Positions 1 through 9,715 of a DNA stretch of 64,000 bases are shown one piece after another. The stretch's first letter is position 1, and each line of letters starts with the position of its first letter. The stretch covers positions 186,001 through 250,000 of the forward strand of contig NZ_SUMF01000002.1 of the NCBI RefSeq assembly GCF_005048205.1, written 5' to 3'. Source of the stretch: Chitiniphilus eburneus. Its GTDB lineage: Bacteria > Pseudomonadota > Gammaproteobacteria > Burkholderiales > Chitinibacteraceae. The position numbers were made by a program, and so were the translations under genes. The notes below the pieces were generated by a model. The model ran no database searches, was not told where the DNA came from, and worked only from the letters and a program-made list of their open reading frames with translations.

Positions 1-451
1 GCGCGTCGATCTGCAACTTGCCGAAGTTGAGCGATGAGCGATCGCCCGCCGCGATGGGTGCCGCCGCGTCCACCTGGCCACCCTGCCCGCCTCCCTGGCG
101 CAAGTGGGCACGGATGCGCGCCAGCAGCACCGCCGGCGGCGTGGTCTTGACCACATAGTCGGTAGCGCCTATCTCGAAACTGAGGATCTGGTTCATGTCG
201 CTGTTGAGCGAGGTCAGCATCACCACCGGCCCGCTGTAGAACTCGCGCAGCTCGCGACATAGCGTCAGGCCATCCTTGCCAGGCAGCATGATATCGAGCA
301 GGACCATTTCCGGTGGCTGGACGCGCACCCGGTTGAGCAGGTCGCCACCATCGGCCAGATGCTCGACTTCGAATTCGAAACTTCTCAGAAAGCCGCCGAT
401 CAGTTCGGCCAGCTCGCTATCGTCTTCAACGAAAATGATGCGCTGCGCCAT
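1..451 (-). CDS. OmpR-family response regulator (RstA-like), N-terminal part
   Basis: The gene starts with ATG at 451 on the minus strand and runs off the left edge, so only about 150 residues are visible. They form a receiver domain: the acidic pair in FVEDD near residue 7, the phosphoacceptor aspartate in LLDIMLPGKDG near residue 53, and the conserved lysine in DYVVKTTPP near residue 103. A linker follows and the start of what should be a winged-helix DNA-binding domain. The family is phosphorylated by a sensor kinase and then binds promoters. The spacing resembles RstA/OmpR proteins. The output domain and any partner kinase lie outside the window, so the target genes cannot be inferred. 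It is divergent from def, with 71 bp between the start codons. Confidence 0.85.
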   Translation of the reverse strand, partial: MAQRIIFVEDDSELAELIGGFLRSFEFEVEHLADGGDLLNRVRVQPPEMVLLDIMLPGKDGLTLCRELREFYSGPVVMLTSLNSDMNQILSFEIGATDYVVKTTPPAVLLARIRAHLRQGGGQGGQVDAAAPIAAGDRSSLNFGKLQIDA

Positions 452-522
452 GGTACCGTTCCTGAATAGATCGGGTGATTGTAGCCAGAGCGCGGGCGTC
501 GCGTCTTGCAGGGGGTAAAAGA

Positions 523-1083
523 ATGGCGGTACGAGAAGTGCTGAAGATGGGCGATCCGCGTCTGTATCGGATCGCGGAACCGGTGAAAGCCTTTGCCACA
601 GCCGATCTTTACGAACTGGTGACCGACCTGTTCGACACCATGCGCGCGCACCAGGGCGTGGGCATCGCCGCCCCTCAGATCGGCGTGAACCTGCAGGTGG
701 TGATCTTCGGGTTCCAGCGGAACTCGCGCTACCCGGAAGCACCGCCGGTACCGGAAACCGTCCTGATCAACCCGGTGCTGACGCCGCTTTCTCCCGAGCG
801 GGAGGAAGACTGGGAAGGCTGCCTGTCCGTACCGGGGCTGCGTGGCCGCGTGATTCGGCATACGGCATTGCATTACACGGGCTTCGATGTCGAAGGGCGC
901 CTGATCGACCGTAGCGTGGAAGGGTTCCATGCACGGGTGGTCCAGCACGAATGCGATCACCTGAACGGCATCCTGTACCCGCTGCGTATCGACGATCTGC
1001 ACAAGCTCGGCTACACCGAAGTGCTCTTCCCCGACTACACCCGTCGCCCGCAAGGCGAAGCGGACACAACGAGCGGGCAATAA
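523..1083 (+). CDS. def: peptide deformylase
   Basis: Removes the formyl group from the initiator methionine of new proteins, using a metal ion. All three family motifs are present in this 186-residue protein: GVGIAAPQ (45-52), EGCLS with the metal-ligand cysteine (98-102) and HECDH with the two histidines (142-146), so it should be active. The start at 523 is chosen because it is preceded by a GGGGG-type ribosome site and gives the usual family N-terminus. An upstream in-frame ATG at 475 would add 16 residues unlike the family. It is not next to fmt here. A strong hairpin terminator follows directly after its stop codon. Confidence 0.95.
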   Translation: MAVREVLKMGDPRLYRIAEPVKAFATADLYELVTDLFDTMRAHQGVGIAAPQIGVNLQVVIFGFQRNSRYPEAPPVPETVLINPVLTPLSPEREEDWEGCLSVPGLRGRVIRHTALHYTGFDVEGRLIDRSVEGFHARVVQHECDHLNGILYPLRIDDLHKLGYTEVLFPDYTRRPQGEADTTSGQ

Positions 1084-1110
1084 AAAAACCGCGGCAATGC
1101 CGCGGTTTTT
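1084..1110. terminator. bidirectional rho-independent terminator between def and the cold-shock gene
   Basis: A 7-bp GC stem (CCGCGGC / GCCGCGG, loop AAT) is flanked by five A on the left and five T on the right, so it can terminate transcripts from both sides. def ends at 1083 and the cold-shock gene ends at 1127 on the opposite strand, so the two genes converge on this hairpin. Confidence 0.9.
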
Positions 1111-1126
1111 CTCGATGCCTGAGCGA

Positions 1127-1330
1127 TCAGACCTTGCGGATCGCTGCAGCTTGCAGACCCTTCGGGCCTTGCTTCACATCGTATTCAACGCGTTGGTTTT
1201 CGGCCAGGCTCTTGAAGCCGTTGCCCTGGATTTCGGAGAAATGCGCGAACAGATCGGCGCTGCCGTCATCCGGGGTGATGAAGCCGAAGCCCTTGGAGTC
1301 GTTGAACCACTTAACGGTACCGGTAGCCAT
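1127..1330 (-). CDS. cold-shock protein, CspA family
   Basis: A 67-residue single cold-shock domain (OB fold) that binds single-stranded RNA and DNA. RNP1 is seen as KGFGFI (14-19) and RNP2 as DLFAHF (about 26-31); the usual DVFVHF is slightly changed. The start at 1330 has an AAGGA ribosome site about 8 bases upstream. The 237 bp upstream to pth hold no other gene, which leaves room for the long 5' untranslated leader typical of temperature-regulated csp mRNAs, but no conserved leader element was proven. Which paralogue (cold-induced or constitutive) cannot be decided from sequence alone. Confidence 0.93.
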   Translation of the reverse strand: MATGTVKWFNDSKGFGFITPDDGSADLFAHFSEIQGNGFKSLAENQRVEYDVKQGPKGLQAAAIRKV

Positions 1331-1567
1331 TGCTACGTTCCTTCTTTGAAAAATAAAAATAATTCGGGCAATAGTTCGCCCTGGTCCTGCAAACGATCAA
1401 GAAACGTAGCCGGGAAGCAGCGAGGCGCCACTCTAGGGGCGGGGGAACTGCTCGAATACATGCATTGATACGACTGCGAGGGGCACGCTACCGGGAAAAA
1501 CCGGCGATGTCCATCGTTTTCTGCATCGCGGGTAAAATGCCCCGACCAAAAACGCAACCAAATACCA

Positions 1568-2194
1568 ATGACCTCTTCCGCTTCCCCCATCAAACTGATC
1601 GTCGGCCTGGGCAATCCTGGTGCCGAATACGCGGCCACGCGCCACAACGCGGGCTTCTGGTGGGTGGACCAACTGGCCCGCGATGGCGGCGCCACGCTAC
1701 GCCACGAGAACAAGTTCCACGGCCAGGTCGGACGGGCGCGCCTGTCCGGCCACGAGGTCTGGCTGTTGCAACCGATGACGTTCATGAATCGCAGCGGCCT
1801 GTCGGTGGTGTCGCTAGCGCAATTTTACCGTGTCCTGCCGCACGAAATCCTGGTGGTGCACGACGAACTCGACATCCCGCCGGGGCAGATCAAACTCAAG
1901 CAGGGCGGCGGCAACGGCGGGCACAATGGCCTCAAGGACATCCAGGCCCATCTCTCCACGCCCAACTTCTGGCGCCTGCGCGTCGGCATCGGCCACCCGG
2001 GCGACCGCGCACAGGTCGCGGCCTATGTACTCAAGCCGCCACGGATGGAGGAACAGACGCTGATCGACGAAACGCTGGATCGTGCCCATCAGATCGTGCC
2101 GCAACTGCTGTCGGGCGACCTGGGCGGCGCCATGCAAAAACTGCATACCGACGAAGCACGTCGACGCCCGCACAAAGCCGCCCCCGCCCCATGA
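1568..2194 (+). CDS. pth: peptidyl-tRNA hydrolase
   Basis: Frees tRNAs from prematurely released peptidyl-tRNA. The 208-residue protein carries the family signatures: GLGNPG with the catalytic-site asparagine N16, RHNAG with the catalytic histidine H26, HDELD (98-102) and GGHNG (118-121 region). It is usually next to rplY or ychF in other proteobacteria; here it is the first gene of a tightly coupled trio, and its TGA stop overlaps the ATG of the ParA-like gene by 4 bases. A TAAAAT stretch at 1533-1538 could be the -10 of its promoter, but no good -35 was found. The C-terminus is lysine/alanine/proline-rich and not conserved. Confidence 0.95.
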   Translation: MTSSASPIKLIVGLGNPGAEYAATRHNAGFWWVDQLARDGGATLRHENKFHGQVGRARLSGHEVWLLQPMTFMNRSGLSVVSLAQFYRVLPHEILVVHDELDIPPGQIKLKQGGGNGGHNGLKDIQAHLSTPNFWRLRVGIGHPGDRAQVAAYVLKPPRMEEQTLIDETLDRAHQIVPQLLSGDLGGAMQKLHTDEARRRPHKAAPAP

Positions 2195-2811
2195 AAACCA
2201 TCCTTGTGGCCAATCCCAAGGGTGGTAGCGGCAAATCGACGCTGGCTACCCACCTGGCAGCATATTTCGCCTGGGAAGGTGAATCGGTGATGCTGGGTGA
2301 CCTGGATCGGCAGCACACGGCAAAACGCTGGCTGGCGCAGCGCCCGGACAACTTCCCCCGCATTCATGGCTGGGAGCTACCGGAAGGGCTGCCCGCGCGT
2401 CCACCGCACGGCACGACGGTGGCGGTGCTCGACAGCCCGGCCGGCCTGCATGGGCGGAAGCTGGATGCCGCGCTCAAGGTGGTTGAGCGTGTGGTTGTAC
2501 CGGTGCAGCCCGCCAGCTTCGATCTATGGGCGCTGACGGATTTCTTCGAACGCCTCGCCGAAGAAAAAGCCGTACGCAAAGGACGTGTCGAAATCGCCGT
2601 CGTGGGAATGCGGGTCAATCCGCGCACCCAGACCTTCCGTCGTTTCCAGAATTTCGTGGCCGACTACCAACTGCCGTTGCTGACCAGCCTGCGCGATACA
2701 CAGCTCTACGTGCAATTGCAGCCACGCGGCCTGACCCTGTTCGATCTGCCGCGCCCGCGCTTCGAGCGCGACTTCGCGCAGTGGCAACCCCTACTCGAGT
2801 GGTTGAAATGA
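2191..2811 (+). CDS. ParA-like P-loop ATPase (orphan, no ParB)
   Basis: A 206-residue MinD/ParA-type ATPase. The deviant Walker A motif KGGSGKST lies at residues 10-17, followed by GDLDRQHTA (switch region) and VLDSPAG (Walker B region). Members of this family use ATP-dependent dimerisation to position cargo such as plasmids, chromosomes or protein clusters. There is no parB next to it and the protein is short, so a classical partition role is not supported. The start codon overlaps the pth stop, and its own stop overlaps the CobW-like start (ATGA both times), so the three genes are translated together. The function in this setting is unknown. Confidence 0.8.
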   Translation: MKTILVANPKGGSGKSTLATHLAAYFAWEGESVMLGDLDRQHTAKRWLAQRPDNFPRIHGWELPEGLPARPPHGTTVAVLDSPAGLHGRKLDAALKVVERVVVPVQPASFDLWALTDFFERLAEEKAVRKGRVEIAVVGMRVNPRTQTFRRFQNFVADYQLPLLTSLRDTQLYVQLQPRGLTLFDLPRPRFERDFAQWQPLLEWLK

Positions 2812-3869
2812 CCGATTTGCCCAAGATTCCCGTCAATCTCGTCACTGGCTTTCTCGGCGTCGGCAAGACAACGGCGCTGACCCGGCTATTGGCCGGCAAG
2901 CCCGCCGATCAGTACTGGGCGGTGGTGGTCAACGAGTTCGGCGAGATCGGTATCGACGGCGCCACGCTGTCGGCGGCCGGCGACAACCTCAACGTGGCCG
3001 AAGTGCCTGGCGGTTGCATCTGCTGCACCACCAGCCCGATGTTGCGCACCGCGCTGACCCGACTGGTACGTGAGCGCCGCCCGGATCGCATCCTGATCGA
3101 GCCGTCCGGCCTGGGGCATCCGGCTGGTATCGTCGATCTGCTGCGCGACCCCCTGCTCGCCAAGGCATTTTCGCTGCGCGCGGTGGTGACCTTGCTCGAT
3201 CCGCGCCATCTGGACGATACCCGCTACACCACGCACGAAACCTGGCGCGATCAACTGGAACTGGCCGACGTGCTGGTGCTGAACAAGGTCGATCTCGCCG
3301 ACGCCGAACAACTCGCCCGTGCCCGCCGCATGGGCGAAGCATTGTTCCCGGAGAAGCTGGCGATCGTCGAAGCGATCAAGGGCGACCTCGATCCCGCGTT
3401 GCTGGACCTGGCCCTCGATACCCGGCGCTGGGGCAACGTCGTGGTCCGCCCCGCCGGACATGGCCTGACACCGTCACGGCGACAGGGTGCCCCCGTTCAG
3501 GCGGAAACGGAGCCCGCCTACCCACTGCGCAAAACCCAGTCCAGCCTGGATTCGCATAGTTGCGGGTGGGTCTTCGGGCCGGAAACCCTGTTTGTTTCCT
3601 ATCAGGTGGCCGAGCTGTTCGAAGCCTTCAGCCAGCCCGAAGCACTGGAACTGGCCGGCCTGACGCGCGCCAAGGGCGTATTTCACACGGAGCGAGACTG
3701 GTATCGCTTCGACTGGGTGGATGGCATGCCTGCGGCCGCCATTTCGGCATACCGCCGCGACAATCGCTTCGAAGTGATCGTACAAAGCACGACGCCGCCC
3801 GATTGGGCGGCGCTGGAAGCGGCATTGTTTGCGACGCGTCTCGACAGCGCGGCGGACCTCAGTTCTTGA
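2808..3869 (+). CDS. CobW/COG0523-family GTPase, putative metal chaperone
   Basis: A 353-residue G3E GTPase. It has Walker A GVGKTT (17-22), NEFGE (42-46), the metal-binding CxCC motif as CICC (70-73), EPSGLGHP and the guanine-specificity motif NKVD. A C-terminal CobW domain follows. Family members deliver zinc or cobalt to client proteins or load metallo-enzymes. The linker between the two domains is unusually polar (roughly 220-255), and the usual long histidine-rich stretch of zinc-storage members is missing. Neither a Zur box nor a cobalamin gene is nearby, so the metal cannot be assigned. The last 11 bp overlap the end of the convergent hypothetical gene. Confidence 0.85.
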   Translation: MTDLPKIPVNLVTGFLGVGKTTALTRLLAGKPADQYWAVVVNEFGEIGIDGATLSAAGDNLNVAEVPGGCICCTTSPMLRTALTRLVRERRPDRILIEPSGLGHPAGIVDLLRDPLLAKAFSLRAVVTLLDPRHLDDTRYTTHETWRDQLELADVLVLNKVDLADAEQLARARRMGEALFPEKLAIVEAIKGDLDPALLDLALDTRRWGNVVVRPAGHGLTPSRRQGAPVQAETEPAYPLRKTQSSLDSHSCGWVFGPETLFVSYQVAELFEAFSQPEALELAGLTRAKGVFHTERDWYRFDWVDGMPAAAISAYRRDNRFEVIVQSTTPPDWAALEAALFATRLDSAADLSS

Positions 3870-4371
3870 GCGCGGCGCGAATCTGCGCCAGGTAAGTTTG
3901 CGCGGCGCCGTCGTGGCCGCGTTCGCGCATCATCTGCAACCAGTGGCCGATGGCGGCCTCCAGCGCCGCCTTGTCCATCGAGCCGTGCAACTGGTGCAGC
4001 AGGTTATCCAGCGCGCCAGCCAGCTGGTTCTGGTTGCTCATCTCCAGCACGGTACGAATCCGCGCCATCTGCCCGGCGCTGATGGTTGCGCTTTCCAGCG
4101 ATACCGCCGCAGCCGGGGCGGGCGCGGCCTTGGGTGTCGCAGCGGCCCCACCGGCGCTGACGCCGCCGACGCGTTCAATGAAGCCATCCCACTCCAGCTC
4201 CATCAGCCGATGGATCATTTCCTTTTCCGGAAGCTGCAATGCCAATTGGCCCGCCGGTGTCTTGCCATCGATCATGATCAATAACTGACGTAGCTTCGGA
4301 GACAGCGCATGCGCGCGGGTGCGCATTTCTTCCGCGCCCATATCCGTTTTACGGAACACCACATCCAGCAT
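3859..4371 (-). CDS. hypothetical protein (170 aa), two predicted helical domains
   Basis: Not recognised. The N-terminal part (about 20-70) reads as a small helical domain that looks like a regulatory winged-helix-type fold (ALSPKLRQLLIMIDGK, then MELEWDGFIERV). An alanine/proline-rich linker (about 72-92) joins it to a helical C-terminal domain (95-170) rich in leucine and methionine. There is no signal peptide or membrane segment. A GGGGGG-type ribosome site precedes the ATG at 4371. Its 3' end overlaps the CobW-like gene by 11 bp in convergent orientation. Similar proteins of unknown function, with this AL-S-P-K-LRQLL pattern, are expected in other Neisseriales; that is recollection, not a search result. 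Confidence 0.7.
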   Translation of the reverse strand: MLDVVFRKTDMGAEEMRTRAHALSPKLRQLLIMIDGKTPAGQLALQLPEKEMIHRLMELEWDGFIERVGGVSAGGAAATPKAAPAPAAAVSLESATISAGQMARIRTVLEMSNQNQLAGALDNLLHQLHGSMDKAALEAAIGHWLQMMRERGHDGAAQTYLAQIRAALKN

Positions 4372-4742
4372 GACTCGCCCCCCAGGATTTTTGCTTGTTC
4401 GCGGCTTGTTTTACCTCAATCCCCCTCGCGAAGAAAGCATGCCAGCGGCAATTGCCGCCTTTGATCGGCCCAACCCAACCGCACTGCCGTAAGGGCCAAC
4501 CCTTGGTCGGGGGAACTCAACCCGGCGAAAAATAAGGAAAAGGGATTAGCAGGAGACGTAAGGACGCCTTCAATTGATTGTCATCAAACTTTGCCTCCAC
4601 GCTCATCGGCGACAGACGGGCGGCTTATCCCTTCAGGCAGGGGCACATACACAACACTTCTCGTCGTTCCCTATTGCGTAAGCACCATGCATGCCCCGTA
4701 GGGGTGGGTACTGCGGCATCGCATTACCCGCAGCGCATGGTT
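4372..4742. other. 371-bp intergenic region without a recognisable gene
   Basis: It lies between the start of the 170-aa hypothetical gene and the end of msrP, both on the minus strand. It is lower in GC than its surroundings and has stop codons in all frames, apart from a long frame on the plus strand that is the antisense of msrP. No tRNA, riboswitch or clear terminator was identified. It should hold the promoter of the hypothetical gene and the 3' end of the msrP transcript. Confidence 0.6.
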
Positions 4743-5672
<930 letters not shown>

Positions 5673-5801
5673 GACCGGCTCCTGCAGATCGATTAGACGC
5701 TGGCAATCACCAGCAGTAGGCAGCTTGCTCAAGAACGTAACGGAAGCAGAATCGTGAAGGATCGCGAGTCGCGATGATCGCGCATCACGTTCCGACCCCG
5801 T

Positions 5802-5975
5802 TCATCCCAGGAAGTGCCACCCCAGTGCGGCAAGGCCGCCCAGCAAGAGCACGGATGCGGCAATCCGCATCACCCGGTCCAGTTCCTGCCGCATCTGGGG
5901 GCGGAAATGGCCGATGACAAACACCACCGCCGCCCAGAGGAAGAATAGATAAAAGAGTACGCGCAGGTATTTCAT
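5802..5975 (-). CDS. small membrane protein (57 aa), unknown function
   Basis: An ATG at 5975 opens a 57-codon frame ending in TGA. The product begins MKYLRVLFYLFFLW and has two hydrophobic stretches (about 5-22 and 39-55) joined by a charged loop (HFRPQMRQELDRVMR), as expected for a two-span inner-membrane hairpin. It may have its own transcript or be the first gene of the msrP unit (129 bp to the msrP start, same strand). The pattern of hydrophobic and charged segments suggests a real gene rather than chance. No function can be assigned. Confidence 0.6.
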   Translation of the reverse strand: MKYLRVLFYLFFLWAAVVFVIGHFRPQMRQELDRVMRIAASVLLLGGLAALGWHFLG

Positions 5976-6126
5976 CGGACCATGACAGGTGGCTGAGCTA
6001 GTTAAAGTAGCACTTTAAGATTGCGCGGTTGTTGCTTCATTTTGCGCTGTTTTATCAGCCGCTGATGCAGCGTAAGCAAAACGCTCTAAGTGATTGTATC
6101 AAAACGGAATTATCGATCAGCGCCCC

Positions 6127-6155
6127 TTGTGAGCGCTTTTTTTTTACTCTATAGT
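6127..6155 (+). promoter_or_regulatory. sigma-70 promoter of the dcw cluster (Pmra)
   Basis: -35 TTGTGA at 6127-6132 and -10 TATAGT at 6150-6155 are separated by exactly 17 bp, with a run of nine T in the spacer. It sits 66 bp upstream of the mraZ start, and its -10 box abuts the first MraZ box. In other bacteria the promoter in this place drives much of the cluster. Confidence 0.75.
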
Positions 6156-6189
6156 GGGGCGCAGTGGGAAAAAGTGGGTGAAAGTGTGA
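6154..6189 (+). promoter_or_regulatory. MraZ operator: four GTGGGN-type boxes at a 10-bp period
   Basis: GTGGGG at 6154, GTGGGA at 6164, GTGGGT at 6174 and GTGTGA at 6184 are direct repeats exactly 10 bp apart. MraZ is known to bind such direct repeats upstream of its own gene and to repress the cluster. Here the first box overlaps the -10 element, consistent with autorepression. The fourth box is degenerate. Confidence 0.85.
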
Positions 6190-6220
6190 CAAACACCCCG
6201 CCACATCAGGAATGGGGATC

Positions 6221-6658
6221 ATGTTCAGCGGCGTTGCATCACTCAACCTCGACAGCAAAGGGCGTCTGGCCATTCCGGCCAAGCATCGCGAACTGCTGTC
6301 CGCGCGTTGTGCAGGCCGGCTGGTGATCACCGTCGAACCTTCCGGCTGCCTGCTGCTGTATCCCGAACCCGACTGGCTGCCCGTGCGCGACCAGCTCAAT
6401 ACCCTCACCGGCGCGCAGATGCCCATCCGCCGTTTCATCGTCGGTCATGCCGAGGATGTCGAACTCGACAGCGCCGGCCGCGTGCTGATCTCTCCGCGCC
6501 TGCGCCAGATCGCCCATCTCGACAAGGGCGTGGCGCTGGTGGGCATGGGCAACAAGTTCGAGTTGTGGGACGAAGCCAAGTGGGCGGCGCAGAACGAAGC
6601 CGTCATGGCGATCGACCCTGCCGAACTGGCCAGCCAGATGCAGGGCATTTCGCTGTGA
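6221..6658 (+). CDS. mraZ: transcriptional regulator MraZ
   Basis: The 145-residue protein has two AbrB-like SpoVT domains, each with the DSKGRLAIP / [10 protein letters not shown] motif (around 9-18 and 81-90). It forms a ring-shaped oligomer that binds the repeats upstream of its own gene. The start at 6221 ([14 protein letters not shown]) matches the family's usual N-terminus and has GGGG upstream; an ATG at 6212 would add three residues and sits too close to its AGGA site. It opens the division cluster, and its TGA stop overlaps the GTG start of rsmH. Confidence 0.93.
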   Translation: MFSGVASLNLDSKGRLAIPAKHRELLSARCAGRLVITVEPSGCLLLYPEPDWLPVRDQLNTLTGAQMPIRRFIVGHAEDVELDSAGRVLISPRLRQIAHLDKGVALVGMGNKFELWDEAKWAAQNEAVMAIDPAELASQMQGISL

Positions 6659-7584
6659 GCTTCGTTCACAAGACCGTGCTGTTGCACGAAGCCGTCGAGG
6701 CATTGGCGATCCGTCCCGACGGCTGTTACGTCGACGGCACGTTCGGTCGCGGCGGCCACAGCCGGCTCATCCTTTCCCGCCTCGGCCCCGGCGGCAGGCT
6801 GATCGCCTTCGACAAGGACCCGGCCGCCATCCGCGAAGCCGGACAGATCGCCGACCCCCGCTTTTCGATCGTTCACGAAGGCTTCGCCACGCTGGCCGAT
6901 GCATTGGCGGCGCGCGGCGTGACCGCCATCGACGGGCTTTTACTGGATCTGGGCGTGTCTTCGCCCCAACTGGACGACGGCAGTCGCGGCTTCAGCTTCC
7001 GCTTCGACGCGCCGCTCGATATGCGGATGGACACCACGCGCGGCAACACTGTCGCCGAATGGCTGGCCAGCGCCGACCAACAAGATATTGCCGAGGTGAT
7101 ACGTGACTATGGCGAAGAACGGTTTGCTAAACAGATTGCAGCAGCGATTGTTGCGCGTCGCGGGGACGCCCCAGTCGGAACGACTCGCGAACTTGCCACG
7201 CTCGTGGCAGGCGTCGTGCGCACCCGTGAGCCGGGCCAGGACCCGGCGACGCGTACCTTCCAGGCTCTACGGATTTTCATCAATCGCGAGCTTGAAGAGC
7301 TCGCGCTGATCCTGCCACAGGCGCTGGCCCTGCTCGCGCCCGGCGGGCGGCTGGCAGTGATCGCCTTCCACTCGCTGGAAGATCGCATCGTCAAGCGCTT
7401 CATGCAGGATGCCGCCAAGAACCACCTGCCCAGCCGGCTGCCGATCAGGGCGGCCGACCTGCCGCCACCACCGTTGCGGCTGATCGGCAAGCCGATCCGC
7501 GCGGGCGATACCGAGCTGGCGGACAACCCGCGCGCGCGCAGCGCGATACTCAGGGTGGCGGAAAGAACGGAGGCGGCGCAATGA
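6655..7584 (+). CDS. rsmH: 16S rRNA (cytosine-1402-N4)-methyltransferase
   Basis: Methylates C1402 in the decoding centre using S-adenosylmethionine. The 309-residue protein has the SAM-binding motif [10 protein letters not shown] (about 24-33), [13 protein letters not shown] and the C-terminal block [14 protein letters not shown]. The chosen start is the GTG at 6655, which overlaps the mraZ stop by 4 bases and gives the family N-terminus [11 protein letters not shown]. Frames extending upstream are antisense or shifted readings of mraZ. The stop overlaps the ftsL ATG by 4 bases. Confidence 0.95.
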   Translation: MSFVHKTVLLHEAVEALAIRPDGCYVDGTFGRGGHSRLILSRLGPGGRLIAFDKDPAAIREAGQIADPRFSIVHEGFATLADALAARGVTAIDGLLLDLGVSSPQLDDGSRGFSFRFDAPLDMRMDTTRGNTVAEWLASADQQDIAEVIRDYGEERFAKQIAAAIVARRGDAPVGTTRELATLVAGVVRTREPGQDPATRTFQALRIFINRELEELALILPQALALLAPGGRLAVIAFHSLEDRIVKRFMQDAAKNHLPSRLPIRAADLPPPPLRLIGKPIRAGDTELADNPRARSAILRVAERTEAAQ

Positions 7585-7883
7585 TCCGCCTCAATCTGTT
7601 TTTACTGGGCCTGCTGATGGTGTGCGCCATGTCCGTGGTCACCAGCCAGCACAAGGCGCGCAAGTTGTACTCCGAATTGCAGAAGGAAGCCCAGCACACC
7701 AAGAAGCTGGACGTGGAATGGGGGCAGTTGCAGCTCGAGCAAAGCACCTGGGCCATGCACTCGCGCATCGAGGATGAAGCCACCCGCAAGCTCGGCATGC
7801 AGTTGCCGGGGGCCAATCGCACCCAGGTGATCCTGCCGCGCGGCACCGCCGTGGCCCGGCCCAGGCAGGGGGATGTGGATTGA
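7581..7883 (+). CDS. ftsL: cell division protein FtsL
   Basis: A 100-residue bitopic membrane protein: a short N-terminus, one transmembrane segment (about 4-22), then a periplasmic coiled coil (about 25-75) with the heptad-like leucines of the family. FtsL forms a complex with FtsQ and FtsB and helps activate FtsWI. FtsL sequences are poorly conserved, so the call rests on size, topology and its position between rsmH and ftsI. Its stop shares one base with the ftsI ATG. Confidence 0.9.
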   Translation: MIRLNLFLLGLLMVCAMSVVTSQHKARKLYSELQKEAQHTKKLDVEWGQLQLEQSTWAMHSRIEDEATRKLGMQLPGANRTQVILPRGTAVARPRQGDVD

Positions 7884-9715
7884 TGCAGACCGCACCCCAG
7901 GGCCGCGCCCGCCAGCGCTTTGTCCAGCAGCTCAAGCTGGAGCGCTGGCGCGTCTGGTTCATCCTCACCGGCCTGATGATCCTGTTCATCGTGTTGATCG
8001 CGCGCGGCTTCTTTCTCCAGATCATGGACGATGGCTTTCTCCAGCAGCAGGGCGAGGCCCGCTACGCCCGCACGCTCAAGCTGGAAGCCAATCGCGGCAT
8101 GATCACCGACCGCAACGGCGAACCGCTGGCCATTTCCACCCCGGTGCAATCGATCTGGGTCAGCCCGCGCTCGATCAAGCTGCTGCCCGCCGGCCAGAAA
8201 CGTCCCGACCATTGGGAACCCAGCTCCGAGAAAGAGCCGGTACCGATGTCGCGAGACGAAATGAGCAAGCTCGCCAAGGCCGTCGACATGCCGGTGAAGG
8301 TGGTCGAGAGCCGCCTGTCCACCAGCCGCAAGAGCGGCGACAAGCCCGACTTCGTCTGGCTCAAGCGCCACATGGCCCCGCAGGACGCCAAAAAAGTGCT
8401 GGAACTGAACCTGCCCGGCGTCTACGCGCAAACCGAGTATCGCCGTTACTACCCGGCCGGCGAGGTCACCGCGCATATCCTCGGCTTCACCAATATCGAC
8501 GGAAAGGGCCAGGAAGGCTTCGAACTCACCCGCCAGGACATGCTGGCCGGCAAGCCTGGCAGCCGCACGGTGATCCGTGACCGTCGCGGTTTCATCGTCG
8601 AGGACATCTCCACCATCATCCCGCCCAAGGATGGCGAGACGCTGACGCTGTCCATCGACCGCCGCATCCAATACCTGGCGTATCGCGAACTGAAAGCCGC
8701 CGTGGAAGCCAACAAGGCGCTCGGCGGCGGCATCGTCGTGCTCGACGCCCGCACCGGCGAAGTGCTGGCCCTGGCCAACACGCCCTCGTACAACCCCAAC
8801 AGCCGTGCCCGCATCGACCCGGCACGCCGCCGCAACCGCGCGGTCACCGACCTTTACGAACCCGGCTCGACCATGAAGCCGATCACCATCTCCACCGCGC
8901 TGGAATCCGGCAAGGTCACGCCCAATACCGTGATCGACACCACCGGCGGCGCCATGGGCATGGCCGGCTACGTCATCAAGGATACGCACAACTACGGTGC
9001 GCTGACCGTCGAACGCGTCCTGGTCAAATCGTCCAACGTCGGCACCGCGCGCATCGCGCTGGCCCAGGACCGCGAGTTCCTGTGGCAGCACTACGACGCC
9101 ATCGGCTTCGGCCAGCCACCGCGTACCGGCTTCCCCGGCGAAGCCTCGGGCAAGCTGCGCGCGTGGAAGACCTGGCGCCCGGTGGAACAGGCCACCATGG
9201 CCTACGGCTACGGCATCTCGGTCAGCCTGATGCAGATGGCGCGCGCCTACCAGGTATTCGCCACCGACGGCGAGATCCGTCCGGTCACCTTTACCAAGCA
9301 GGTTGCCCCGCTACCCGGCAAGCGCGTATTCAGCCCCGAAGTGATCCGCGAAGTACGCCTGATGATGGAAAAGGCCACCCAGCCCGGCGGCACCGGTACC
9401 CGGGCGCAAGTGGTGGGCTACCGCGTGGCCGGCAAGACCGGCACCGCCAAGAAAGTGGGTGTCGGCGGCTACGTCGAAAAACGCTACGTCGGCTCCTTCG
9501 TCGGCTTCGCGCCAGTGTCGGACCCGCGCCTGATCGTGGCCGTGATGATCGACGAGCCCCACGGCGATTCATATTACGGCGGCACCGTCGCCGGCCCGGC
9601 GTTCTCCAACGTGATGGCGGGCAGTTTGCGCATGCTGGGCGTTCCCCCGGACGCACCGACCGACAACATCCTGCTACCCGGCCAGGACGAGCCGGAAGTG
9701 CCGGAGGAAACATGA
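7883..9715 (+). CDS. ftsI: septal peptidoglycan transpeptidase FtsI (PBP3)
   Basis: Cross-links peptidoglycan at the division septum. The 610-residue protein has one N-terminal membrane anchor (about 28-48), a PBP dimerisation domain (from about 68) and a transpeptidase domain with the three active-site motifs: STMK with the nucleophile S329, SSN (383-385) and KTG (518-520). The start is the ATG at 7883, one base into the ftsL stop; the TTG at 7880 is a less likely alternative. The stop overlaps the murE start. Nothing in the motifs suggests altered beta-lactam binding. Confidence 0.97.
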   Translation: MQTAPQGRARQRFVQQLKLERWRVWFILTGLMILFIVLIARGFFLQIMDDGFLQQQGEARYARTLKLEANRGMITDRNGEPLAISTPVQSIWVSPRSIKLLPAGQKRPDHWEPSSEKEPVPMSRDEMSKLAKAVDMPVKVVESRLSTSRKSGDKPDFVWLKRHMAPQDAKKVLELNLPGVYAQTEYRRYYPAGEVTAHILGFTNIDGKGQEGFELTRQDMLAGKPGSRTVIRDRRGFIVEDISTIIPPKDGETLTLSIDRRIQYLAYRELKAAVEANKALGGGIVVLDARTGEVLALANTPSYNPNSRARIDPARRRNRAVTDLYEPGSTMKPITISTALESGKVTPNTVIDTTGGAMGMAGYVIKDTHNYGALTVERVLVKSSNVGTARIALAQDREFLWQHYDAIGFGQPPRTGFPGEASGKLRAWKTWRPVEQATMAYGYGISVSLMQMARAYQVFATDGEIRPVTFTKQVAPLPGKRVFSPEVIREVRLMMEKATQPGGTGTRAQVVGYRVAGKTGTAKKVGVGGYVEKRYVGSFVGFAPVSDPRLIVAVMIDEPHGDSYYGGTVAGPAFSNVMAGSLRMLGVPPDAPTDNILLPGQDEPEVPEET

